From the NCBI GenBank assembly GCA_038257155.1, contig JBBSJP010000043.1, forward strand, positions 1-42,657: DNA of 42,657 nucleotides, in the 5' to 3' direction. The notes under the pieces are model-generated. The model worked only from the letters and a program-made list of their open reading frames with translations, searched no databases and was not told the DNA's origin. The stretch comes from JANJTY01 sp038257155. Its GTDB lineage: Bacteria; Pseudomonadota; Gammaproteobacteria; Xanthomonadales; Xanthomonadaceae. Both the position numbers and the translations under genes were made by a program. The first letter of the stretch is position 1; the number at the start of each line of letters is the position of its first letter. Shown here piece after piece: positions 16,801 through 23,094 of the stretch.

Positions 16801-19499
16801 CGAAGTCGTGCAAGACTGGCTCCCAGTGCCTGACGCAAATGCGCAACAAGCGACAGTTCATCCGGTTTCTTCAGCAGGTCGCGCAACGAGCCGACCAGTG
16901 GCGGTAGCAGGGTTATGGCAAGCAACCATCCTGTCCAGACCAGCGGGTGAGCCAGCACCAGCCAACCAACGGCCAGCAGAGCGCAAGTCGCCGCTGGTAC
17001 CAGACTGCGGCGAAGGTTGTCGAGAATCTTGCCGCGCGACAGCATCGACAGCGGATTGAGGGCGAAATGTCCATTGCGTCGGGGAACCCACGGCAGCAGC
17101 CAGGGCAGCAATTGCCAGTCACCGCGAATCCAGCGATGTCGACGTCTTACATCGACCGCATAGCGTGCCGGAAACTCCTCGTACAACTGGACATCGCTGA
17201 CCAGGCCGGCCCGCGCCAGGCAGCCCTCGAGCAGGTCGTGGCTGAGCACGCTGTTGTCCGGCAAGCGGCCGTCGAGGGCCAGTTCGAAGGCATCCAGGTC
17301 ATAAATGCCTTTGCCGATAAAAGAGCCCTCGCCGAACAGGTCCTGATAGACATCCGAAACCGCACGCGTGTAGGGATCGATGCCCGGTTCACTGCCATGG
17401 ATTCGTGCATACCAGGAGCGGCGCTGCCCGCTCATGCTGGTGCCGACGCGCGGCTGAAGGATGCCGTAACCACGTGTGACGATGGTTCGACGCTCGTCGA
17501 AATGGGCGCGGTTGAGTGGATGCGCCAGGGTTCCAACCAGTTTGCGTCCCGTCTCGAGCGGCAGCTGCGTATCGCTGTCGAGGGTAATCACATAGCGCAC
17601 AAAGCCCAATGCATCGGTATTGCCCGCGATCATCAGGAAGTCGCCGCGCTCGCCACCGCGCAGAAAGTGATTCAGCGCCGACAGTTTGCCGCGTTTGCGT
17701 TCCAGCCCCATGAAGCAGCGCTCGCCTGGATTCCACAGGCGCGGCCTGTGAAACAGAAAGAAGCGATCGTGGTTCACCGGGCTATAGCGCGAGTTGAGAG
17801 CTTCAATCCGGCGGCGCGCCAGTTCCAGCAGGGCGGCGTCCTGTGGCAGCTCGGCTGTGTCTGCATCGAAGAAGTCGCTGAGCAGGGCGAAGTGCAGATT
17901 GGGATCGCGATTGGCCAGGAAGCGCACTTCCAGGGCGTCGATCAGGGAGTTCATGGTCGCCGCATTGCCGAACATCGTGGGAACCACGACCAGGGTGCGA
18001 GCCGAGGCTGGAATGCCTTCGGAAAAGTCCAGGCGAGGCAGCATGCGTGGCAGCACCATCATCGTGGCTGCCCAGTTCACCAGGCTGATACCGAGCTCAC
18101 TGAAGGCCACAACGCTGAGCACTACCACCAGCCCCAGCAGGCCCGCTCCGGCGAAGGCACCCGACGTGCCACCGAGCATTCCGAAGATGCACACGGCCAC
18201 CACCAGTCCAATCGGGACCAGATACTCGGGCAGCGTTTTCGCACGGATTGCGCTGTGACCGGCCGCGAACGGGTTGCGATGCGGCAGCACGGACTCTTGC
18301 AGTTCGCTAAGCCCGGCGTCGATCAGGTAGTAGCCGACATGCGCGCGCAGGTCGTCTGACCCAGCGATTCCTGCCCGCGCAGCCGCCAGACCCAGCGCCG
18401 CGTCGACGACTTGCAGTTCAGTCAGTCTGGCGAGCCGCGCGAGGCGCTCGATCGCGTGGCGGTAGCCATCGCGGGTAACGAAATCCATCGTGCCATAGAT
18501 GCCCGACGGGTCGGTGCGCAGTCGCTGTTCGATATGGCTCAGCGATTCGACGAACTCACGCCAGTCCATCATCGACAGGAAACGCATGCTGCCAATCGCA
18601 TTGCTGACCGAGACCTGATCGGCAGCCTGTTGCTGGATCTCATCCTGCACCATGGTTTCGGTGTGGAGGCCAGCGTCGCCGAGCCACTGCTCGATCCATG
18701 TCAGGGGCATGGCCAGCGCAGCGCTGCGCCCCTGCAGGCGCCGAACCAGTTCCGCCACGAAGGCGTTGGTCATGGGCGGATCCGATCGCACCATGTCAGC
18801 GATGACCAGCACCAGGGATTTGGGGTCGCGCTCAGCCGCATCGACGAGGCGGTCTGCCCACTCGCAGGCAAGATCCCGATCGATTCGATCGGTGATCACC
18901 CGCGAACTGACCCGTCGCAGGCTCTCGATCAGGGCCAGTCGCAGCATGATCGGGACGGCCCACAACTCGCCCAGGCGCAGCGGCGCAATCTCCTGGTACG
19001 CGGAGATCATGCCGCTGAGTCCTTCGGCATCGACCCGGCCGTCTCCATGCGAGATGGCGGTAAGCGCGATGTCGTAGACCAGCGGATGGCCACGCAGGGT
19101 TCCGCTCGCGAGCTGCGGCAATTCGCGGCTGTAGCCCTTCGGCAAGTGCCGCTGGGCGATGCGAATCTGGTCCTCGACCAGATGAATATTGTCGATCAGC
19201 CACTCGCCGGCTGGCGTCAAGTGGCGTTGCGCCTGTACCGCCGCAGCGAGTACCTGCACCGCCAATTCGATGACTTGCTGGTTGTCGATCAGGCGGCCCA
19301 GCAATCGGTCCGGGCCGGTGCGCTTGGCAATCCGGTGCGAACGCGCCAGTTCAGCGCCTTGTTGCTTCATCTGCTCGGCACTGAGCAGGCGGGAGCGCAA
19401 TGGTTGATCGGGAACGCCCGGGTCCCGGTTCGCGGTCAAGCGCCGAAGCAGGCGTCGCAGCCGGCTCTCCCTCGTGCTTGGCTTGCTGGAGGCTGACAT
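10806..19499 (-). CDS. ndvB: Cyclic beta-1,2-glucan synthase (NdvB/ChvB family)
   Basis: This is a giant inner-membrane enzyme of 2897 residues, normal for the family (about 2800-2900). It polymerises UDP-glucose on itself and cyclises the chain into periplasmic beta-1,2-glucan for osmotic adaptation and host interaction. An N-terminal region leads to membrane segments at about 425-485 and a GT84 glycosyltransferase domain with ITLDSDTQLPLE (about 640) and RRHRWIRGDWQ (about 790). More membrane helices follow at about 820-1000, then glucoamylase-like and glycoside-phosphorylase (GH94) regions, with GDWNDGMNRVG at about 2575 carrying the proposed general-acid Asp. The frame stays open to 19706, but MSASSKPSTRES at 19499 is the more natural start; no good Shine-Dalgarno supports either. 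No ndvA exporter is adjacent. Divergent from prfB. Confidence 0.9.
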   Translation of the reverse strand: MSASSKPSTRESRLRRLLRRLTANRDPGVPDQPLRSRLLSAEQMKQQGAELARSHRIAKRTGPDRLLGRLIDNQQVIELAVQVLAAAVQAQRHLTPAGEWLIDNIHLVEDQIRIAQRHLPKGYSRELPQLASGTLRGHPLVYDIALTAISHGDGRVDAEGLSGMISAYQEIAPLRLGELWAVPIMLRLALIESLRRVSSRVITDRIDRDLACEWADRLVDAAERDPKSLVLVIADMVRSDPPMTNAFVAELVRRLQGRSAALAMPLTWIEQWLGDAGLHTETMVQDEIQQQAADQVSVSNAIGSMRFLSMMDWREFVESLSHIEQRLRTDPSGIYGTMDFVTRDGYRHAIERLARLARLTELQVVDAALGLAAARAGIAGSDDLRAHVGYYLIDAGLSELQESVLPHRNPFAAGHSAIRAKTLPEYLVPIGLVVAVCIFGMLGGTSGAFAGAGLLGLVVVLSVVAFSELGISLVNWAATMMVLPRMLPRLDFSEGIPASARTLVVVPTMFGNAATMNSLIDALEVRFLANRDPNLHFALLSDFFDADTAELPQDAALLELARRRIEALNSRYSPVNHDRFFLFHRPRLWNPGERCFMGLERKRGKLSALNHFLRGGERGDFLMIAGNTDALGFVRYVITLDSDTQLPLETGRKLVGTLAHPLNRAHFDERRTIVTRGYGILQPRVGTSMSGQRRSWYARIHGSEPGIDPYTRAVSDVYQDLFGEGSFIGKGIYDLDAFELALDGRLPDNSVLSHDLLEGCLARAGLVSDVQLYEEFPARYAVDVRRRHRWIRGDWQLLPWLLPWVPRRNGHFALNPLSMLSRGKILDNLRRSLVPAATCALLAVGWLVLAHPLVWTGWLLAITLLPPLVGSLRDLLKKPDELSLVAHLRQALGASLARLRAAAVLLACLPYEAWFSLDAIGRTLWRLLRRHRLLQWAPSSEVERTAGHGAWLSIREMWFAPCFSLVLGFAICSVNPAALPVALPILLLWIVSPLLMWWLGKAQPRRLAALSRTQGRFLGRLARRIWHFFETHVGAEDHWLPPDNVQEHPSLVVAHRTSPTNIGLALLANLSAGDFGYLSQGGVVRRIAATLDTLHALPRYRGHFFNWYDTQTLQPLAPRYVSAVDSGNLAGHLLTLRQGLFAMLDQPLLQPRTFQGLADGFGIVAESMGRSSEPEDLPSATLQAVLSIAPTGLASACTALEAIGADVDRLVELSAAADTESRHWAQVLVRQCAQARQDLMLFLPAASAGGIAPSSLWNGRIPSLRELAESSPADARPGSEQLDESREIARERVAEIERLALLAGECAHMDFGFLFDRGRQLLSIGYAVDERRLDPGHYDLLASEARLASFVAIAQGQLPQESWFALGRLLTEVDGQPALLSWSGSMFEYLMPQLVMPVYEDTLLDQTAKVAVAGQIAYGRQRGVPWGVSESGYNTVDAQMNYQYRAFGVPGLGLQRGLAQDLVIAPYASMLALMVEPEAACSNLQRLSEEGFGGRFGLYEAIDYSPSRLPRRQKLAVVRSFMAHHQGMGLLSLSHLLHDQPMQQRFIADPEFRAALLLLQERVPRTGTFQPHEGELAADVGTALPGATQLRVIRSAATVRPEVQLLSNGRYHVLLTSGGGGYSRLRDMALTRWREDTTRDSWGNFCYLRDVASGDFWSTSYQPSGVVVDGYEAIFSDAKAEFRGQSHDIDSHIEIAVSAEDDIELRRLLICNRGRTPRMIEITTYAEVVLATAVSDEMHPAFSKLFVQTELVPERQAILCTRRARAHDEVPPWMLHVLAVHDAEIAQISYETDRSRFIGRGNSLRHPQALTEMEALSNSQGSVLDPVVAIRCRILLAPERMATIDMVFGVGRDREACSALIDKYRDRHLADRVFDLAWTQSQVVRRQINATQADAQLFERLAGLVLFAHPGMRADAEILLRNQRGQSDLWGHSISGDLPIVLVKITDAANIELVRQMVQAHAYWRLKGLSVDLVIWNDDRAGYRQQLQDQIMGLVAAGLEAQLFDRPGGIFVRSAQQISQEDRILLQAVARVIVSDTEGSLTDQLARRIVPEPSVPLLQLPGNVPPRIGTIAVNRLEPAILQFDNGYGGFSSDGTEYVVRILPGRNTPAPWSNVLANPQFGCVLSESGCGYTWAENAHEFRLSPWQNDPVEDSNGEAFYLRDEESGRVWSPTPLPCRGEGEYRTRHGFGYSVFEHVEDGIASELWVHVSLHDSVKYFSLRLRNLSGRPRQLSATGYIEWVLGDLRARWQLHIVTESDPSSGIVTARNAYNKEFAGRVAFFDVDPTGDAASPGPIASTVSVTGDRREFIGRNGSLKSPAALRRTRLSGRLGAGLDSCAALQVPIQLNAGAEHQTTFRLGMGRDHSDALALARRHRGSRAAVQSLAEVREHWKATLTQLQVHTPDPALDLLANGWLLYQTIACRHFARSGYYQSGGAYGFRDQLQDSMAMLHARPELAREHLLLCASRQFVEGDVQHWWHPPQDRGVRTRCSDDYIWLPLVASHYVRCTGDASVMDESVHYLEGRPVNPEEESYYDAPGQAQQYETLYQHCVRALQRALALLGERGLPLIATGDWNDGMNRVGESGRGESVWLGFFLYEVLNCFAPLARTRGDGDLAEHCLQSAQRLRENLERHAWDGAWYRRAWFDDGTPLGSSSSVECRIDSIAQSWSVLSGAGDPARARQAMDSLETHLVRRDAGLVQLLHPPFDRLANDPGYIRGYLPGVRENGGQYTHAAIWATMAFAALGDHKRAWELLRLINPINHALDTEQVDVYKVEPYVMAADVYAVPPHVGRGGWTWYTGSAGWMYRLMIESLLGLRKEGDRLLLKPCIPPEWTRYHLSYRHGSSLYQIEVRQQADLIPGLSLDGEPCDEPWITLRDEGREHHVELRVNASPPDPAGT

Positions 19500-19713
19500 C
19501 GATCGGGTGCCTGGCTGAGGGAGGCGAAAACGGATCGAGACGAAGCCATCCTTGGGCATTGGGCGTGGCTGCGCGGAAACGCTTGCGTTCGACACCGTAC
19601 CAGCCGGCCTTCGTTTCCTCTGTGCGGCGGGACACGTCAGGCCGGACTTGCGAGGCGTGGAAAGGCTTGCAGGCCGGGGCGAACCACTTTGCTTACGCCG
19701 TTTCACCCCGTAC

Positions 19714-19722
19714 TGCTATCAT
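19714..19722 (+). promoter_or_regulatory. Candidate extended -10 promoter for prfB
   Basis: TGCTATCAT fits an extended -10 element (TGnTATnnT) 30 bases before the prfB ATG. A matching -35 hexamer at normal spacing is not obvious, as expected for an extended -10 promoter. The region 19500-19751 separates the divergent ndvB and prfB starts and must hold promoters for both; I see no other clear element in it. Confidence 0.4.
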
Positions 19723-19751
19723 CCGCGCCCTTTCGATGGATTTCGACGGAC

Positions 19752-20880
19752 ATGATGGAGCTCAATCCCATCCGTCAGCGCATCGCCGAGCTGATTGCCC
19801 GGCTCGATGCGCTGAGGGGGTTTCTTTGACTACGATCTGAAAGTCGAACGACTGGAAGAGGTCAGTCGCGAACTGGAGGATCCGGGCATCTGGAATGACC
19901 CGGAGCGCGCCCAGGCGCTTGGCCGCGAGCGTTCCCAGCTGGAAAAAGTGGTGAACGGGCTGCGCAACCTGCGCGACGGGCTCACTGGTGGCAACGAACT
20001 GATCGATCTGGCCGAAATGGAAGACGATGCTGACACGGTCAAGTCCGTGGAGGACGACGTGGAGCGACTCGCGGTCCAGGTGGACAAGCTGGAGTTCCAG
20101 CGCATGTTCTCCGGCAAGATGGATGCCTGCAACGCCTTTGTCGACATCCAGGCCGGTGCCGGCGGCACCGAGGCGCAGGATTGGGCCGAGATGCTGCTGC
20201 GCATGTATCTGCGCTGGTGTGAGTCGCGCGGCTGGAAGACCGAACTCATGGAGGTCAGCGGTGGCGAAGTGGCCGGCATCAAGTCGGCGACCTTCCGCGT
20301 CGAGGGTGACTACGCCTACGGTTGGCTGAAGACCGAGACCGGCGTCCACCGCTTGGTGCGCAAGTCGCCGTTTGACTCCGACAACCGCCGGCATACCAGC
20401 TTCACCTCGCTGTTCGTCTCGCCTGAGGTGGACGACAACATCGACATCACCATCAATCCCGCTGACTTGAAGACCGACGTCTATCGCTCCTCCGGCGCCG
20501 GCGGTCAGCACGTCAACAAGACCGAATCGGCGGTACGCATCACTCACGTGCCGAGCGGCATCGTGGTGGCCTGCCAGAACGGTCGAAGCCAGCACCAGAA
20601 CCGCGACACCGCGATGAAGATGCTGGCGGCCAAGCTGTACGAACTGGAGATCCAGAAGCGCAATGTTGAGCGGGATGCGGTGGAGGCCACCAAGTCCGAT
20701 ATCGGCTGGGGTAGCCAGATCCGCAACTACGTGCTGGATCAGAGCAGAATCAAGGACTTGCGAACAGGTGTTGAGAGATCAGATACGCAAAAGGTTCTGG
20801 ATGGCGACCTCGACGAATTCATCGAGGCCAGCCTGAAATCCGGTCTGGAAGTGGGCGCAAAACGCAGCGACGCGATGTAG
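19752..20880 (+). CDS. prfB: Peptide chain release factor 2, programmed +1 frameshift
   Basis: RF2 recognises UGA and UAA stops and triggers release of the finished protein. The first 25 codons (MMELNPIRQRIAEL...) run into an in-frame TGA at 19827. A +1 shift at CTT then continues into DYDLKVERLEEV and the rest, giving 375 residues. The SPF stop-recognition tripeptide (KSPFDSDNRRH) and GGQ motif (GAGGQHVNKTES, about residue 250) are present. Reading only from the internal ATG at 19948 would lose the N-terminal helices. The last ten or so residues (EVGAKRSDAM) extend beyond the usual C-terminus, and the TAG stop lies inside a dispersed repeat arm, so the tail may be insertion-derived. The second ATG at 19755 is an equally possible start. 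lysS follows, as in many gammaproteobacteria. Confidence 0.95.
19815..19830 (+). other. Programmed +1 frameshift site of prfB
   Basis: AGGGGG (19815-19820), TTT, then CTT TGA C (19824-19830) is the classic RF2 autoregulatory signal: an internal Shine-Dalgarno three bases upstream of a CUU slippery codon and a poorly terminating UGA-C. When RF2 is scarce, ribosomes slip +1 and make more RF2. The signal is complete and matches the E. coli arrangement apart from TTT in place of TAT. Confidence 0.95.
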
Positions 20881-21004
20881 GGTGGGCCTTGGCCCACCGC
20901 TCCCCTGCAGGTTCGACAATGATCCAGAATCGTCCGGTATGCAGGGTTCTTTGTCTCCGCCAGGCTGGCGGAAGGGTGCATCGGTGGGCCAAGGCCCACC
21001 CTAC
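20877..21004. repeat. Inverted pair of a 22-bp dispersed repeat between prfB and lysS
   Basis: A 22-bp arm at 20877-20898 begins GTAG and contains the palindrome GGTGGGCCTTGGCCCACC. Its exact reverse complement lies at 20983-21004. The same arms, in the same orientation, occur at 31213-31310. The 84-base spacer here (with a CCGCCA/TGGCGG hairpin at 20957-20971) shows no obvious similarity to the 54-base spacer there. The left arm covers the TAG stop of prfB. This fits a REP/BIME-like element; transcripts through it would form a strong hairpin. Confidence 0.85.
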
Positions 21005-21018
21005 GAAAGCAGGAAACC

Positions 21019-22524
21019 ATGGTGACTGAACACGACGAGAATTTTCTGATCACCGAACGCCGCGCCAAGCTCAAGGCGGCGCGTGAGCAAGGCGTGGCCT
21101 TTCCCAACGATTTCAAGCGCAGTGACTATGCCGGCGATCTGCAGGCCAAGTTCTCCGACGCCGAGCATTGGGGCGCAGAAGCCCTGGCGGCCTCCGGTCG
21201 CAGTGTACGCATGGCAGGACGCCTGCTGGCAAAGCGGGTGATGGGCAAGGCCAGCTTTGCGCAGATCCAGGACATGTCGGGGCGCATGCAGCTCTACCTG
21301 ACCCGTGATGCCCTGGGCGAAACCTACGAAGCCTTCAAACACTGGGATGTCGGCGACATCATCGGGGTGGAAGGCGCACTCACCCGCACCCGCACCGGCG
21401 AACTGTCGGTGCAAGGTACCTCGCTGCGTCTGCTGACCAAGTCACTGCGGCCGCTGCCGGACAAGTTCCACGGGCTGTCCGACGTGGAGCAGCGTTACCG
21501 GCAACGCTATGTGGATCTGATCGTGAATCCGGAGGCGCGCGAGGTGTTCGTGCAGCGCTCGAAGATCGTGCGCGCCATTCGCGCCTGGCTGGATGCCCGC
21601 CGCTTTCTGGAAGTGGAAACACCGATGATGCAGATCATTCCCGGTGGCGCCACCGCACGGCCCTTCGTCACCCACCACAATGCCCTGGATATCGACCTTT
21701 ATCTTCGCGTCGCGCCCGAGCTGTATCTGAAGCGCCTGGTGGTAGGCGGCATGGAGCGGGTCTACGAGATCAATCGCAACTTCCGCAACGAGGGCGTGTC
21801 CACCCGGCACAACCCCGAGTTCACCATGCTGGAGTTGTACGAGGCCTACGCCACCTACAGCGAGATCATGGACCTGACCGAGGGCCTGATCCGCGACGTG
21901 GGGCAGGAGGTATTCGGCACCACCCGCTTTGTCTGGGAAGGCATCGAGGTCGATCTGGCGCCGGCCTTCCGCCGCTGGCGCATGGACGAAGCGGTACGCC
22001 ACCACAATCCGGAAATCTCGATTGCCGACTGTCGCGATCGCGATGCCCTGGCCGCACACTGCACCCGCCTTGGCATCGCGGTGAAGCCGGGCTTCGGCTG
22101 GGGCCGTCTGCTGCTGGAAGTTTTCGAGAAGACCGTCGAGCACCATCTGCAGCAGCCCACCTTCATCACCCATCATCCGGTCGAGGTCAGTCCGCTGGCG
22201 CGCGAGAGTGATAGCGAGCCGGGTATCACCGACCGCTTCGAGCTGTTTGTCTGCGCCAAGGAACTGGCGAATGGGTTCTCCGAGCTCAACGATGCCGAGG
22301 ACCAGGCCGCGCGATTCAAGGCGCAGGTCGATGCCAAGGAGGGCGGTGATGAAGAGGCCATGCATTTCGACGCCGACTACATCCGCGCCCTGGAAGTGGG
22401 CATGGCGCCCACTGGTGGGTTGGGTATCGGCATCGACCGGCTGGTGATGCTGCTGACCGACAGCGCCTCGATTCGCGACGTGCTGCTGTTTCCCTATATG
22501 CGTCCGGAAGTGGTTGATTCCTGA
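21019..22524 (+). CDS. lysS: Lysyl-tRNA synthetase, class II
   Basis: This 501-residue cytoplasmic enzyme charges tRNA-Lys. An N-terminal OB-fold anticodon-binding domain (about 60-150, with RVMGKASFAQIQDMSGRMQ) precedes the class II catalytic core. Motif 2 is FRNEGVSTRHNPEF (about 254-267), and motif 3 is GLGIGIDRLVMLLT (about 467-480). Length matches E. coli LysS (505). The start ATG at 21019 has AGGAAA just upstream, although spacing is short. It lies 138 bp after prfB with the inverted repeat pair between; co-transcription is usual for prfB-lysS but may be weakened by the hairpin here. Confidence 0.97.
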   Translation: MVTEHDENFLITERRAKLKAAREQGVAFPNDFKRSDYAGDLQAKFSDAEHWGAEALAASGRSVRMAGRLLAKRVMGKASFAQIQDMSGRMQLYLTRDALGETYEAFKHWDVGDIIGVEGALTRTRTGELSVQGTSLRLLTKSLRPLPDKFHGLSDVEQRYRQRYVDLIVNPEAREVFVQRSKIVRAIRAWLDARRFLEVETPMMQIIPGGATARPFVTHHNALDIDLYLRVAPELYLKRLVVGGMERVYEINRNFRNEGVSTRHNPEFTMLELYEAYATYSEIMDLTEGLIRDVGQEVFGTTRFVWEGIEVDLAPAFRRWRMDEAVRHHNPEISIADCRDRDALAAHCTRLGIAVKPGFGWGRLLLEVFEKTVEHHLQQPTFITHHPVEVSPLARESDSEPGITDRFELFVCAKELANGFSELNDAEDQAARFKAQVDAKEGGDEEAMHFDADYIRALEVGMAPTGGLGIGIDRLVMLLTDSASIRDVLLFPYMRPEVVDS

Positions 22525-22575
22525 GCCATGCGGGGCGCAATGGTGGCATTGAGGCCCCCCCAGACCCTGTTGCCA

Positions 22576-22596
22576 GGCGCCTTGATCGGAGGCGCC
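22576..22596 (+). terminator. Hairpin between lysS and the PilZ gene
   Basis: GGCGCC (22576-22581) and GGCGCC (22591-22596) can pair around a 9-base loop, about 50 bases after the lysS stop. No T-tract follows, so termination is uncertain. Confidence 0.3.
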
Positions 22597-22669
22597 GAGA
22601 TGGGTGAGTTTGGCTCCGGTTCTGATAGGCTTGCTGCGTCGTGAACGCGCGCCAAACGAAGGGGTTTCG

Positions 22670-23032
22670 ATGAGCCAGTCGGCTGAAGGGCAGGGCGCAC
22701 CGGCGGGAGTCAGGCCTTCCCGTAGCATCGTAAACGGTCTGGCCGAAATCTATCTCGGCGAAGAGTCCTGGGTCGGGGACCTGGATGATCTTTCGATCGG
22801 CGGTTTGCTGATGTTCCGGCCGGGCGGCTTTCCGCTGCAGATCGGAAGTCCCGTGGATATCGAGATCCGGATTCCCGGCGAGCAGCCGTTTCGCGTGGTT
22901 GCGACCGTTGCACGCCTTGAGTTTGATCTGCTTGGCGTGCGCTTTCAGCCGCTGACCGACGTCATGCAGGAAGACATCCTGCGACTGATGGCAACGCGCG
23001 GCCGTCTGCGGGACGACATCGGCGGACGCTGA
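22670..23032 (+). CDS. PilZ domain protein
   Basis: This 120-residue single-domain protein resembles PilZ, the cyclic-di-GMP-binding beta-barrel. The second motif is clear as DLDDLSIGGLLM (D/NxSxxG). The first, normally RxxxR, is only RPSRS here, so ligand binding may be weak or absent. The start at 22670 (MSQSAEGQG) has GAAGGGG six bases upstream; an upstream GTG at 22604 has no such support. It follows lysS by 145 bp and ends 62 bp from the convergent fadD. A cyclic-di-GMP link to the GGDEF protein at 8797-10728 is possible but not shown. Confidence 0.8.
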   Translation: MSQSAEGQGAPAGVRPSRSIVNGLAEIYLGEESWVGDLDDLSIGGLLMFRPGGFPLQIGSPVDIEIRIPGEQPFRVVATVARLEFDLLGVRFQPLTDVMQEDILRLMATRGRLRDDIGGR

Positions 23033-23038
23033 TCAGTG

Positions 23039-23070
23039 CCCTGCAAAGGCGCCGTTCGGCGCTTTGCAGG
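23039..23070. terminator. Bidirectional hairpin between the PilZ gene and fadD
   Basis: CCTGCAAAGGCGCC (23039-23052) and GGCGCTTTGCAGG (23058-23070) form a long stem with one bulged G and a GTTC loop. It lies between two convergent genes and could stop both transcripts, although neither side has a long T-tract. Confidence 0.6.
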
Positions 23071-23094
23071 ATACGAGCAGTGCTGTAAATGAAA

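Noticed and set aside
16947..18359. 470-residue plus-strand open frame inside ndvB
   Set aside because: It is antisense to conserved GT84 motifs and lacks any recognisable domain.
19500..19706. N-terminal 69-residue extension of ndvB
   Set aside because: It has a low-quality sequence, lies in the divergent control region and has no better ribosome binding site; the family-like start is at 19499.
19948..20880. prfB starting at the internal ATG
   Set aside because: The programmed frameshift signal and a matching N-terminus lie upstream.
20877..21004. CRISPR or insertion sequence
   Set aside because: There are only two inverted arms, no regular direct repeats and no transposase gene.
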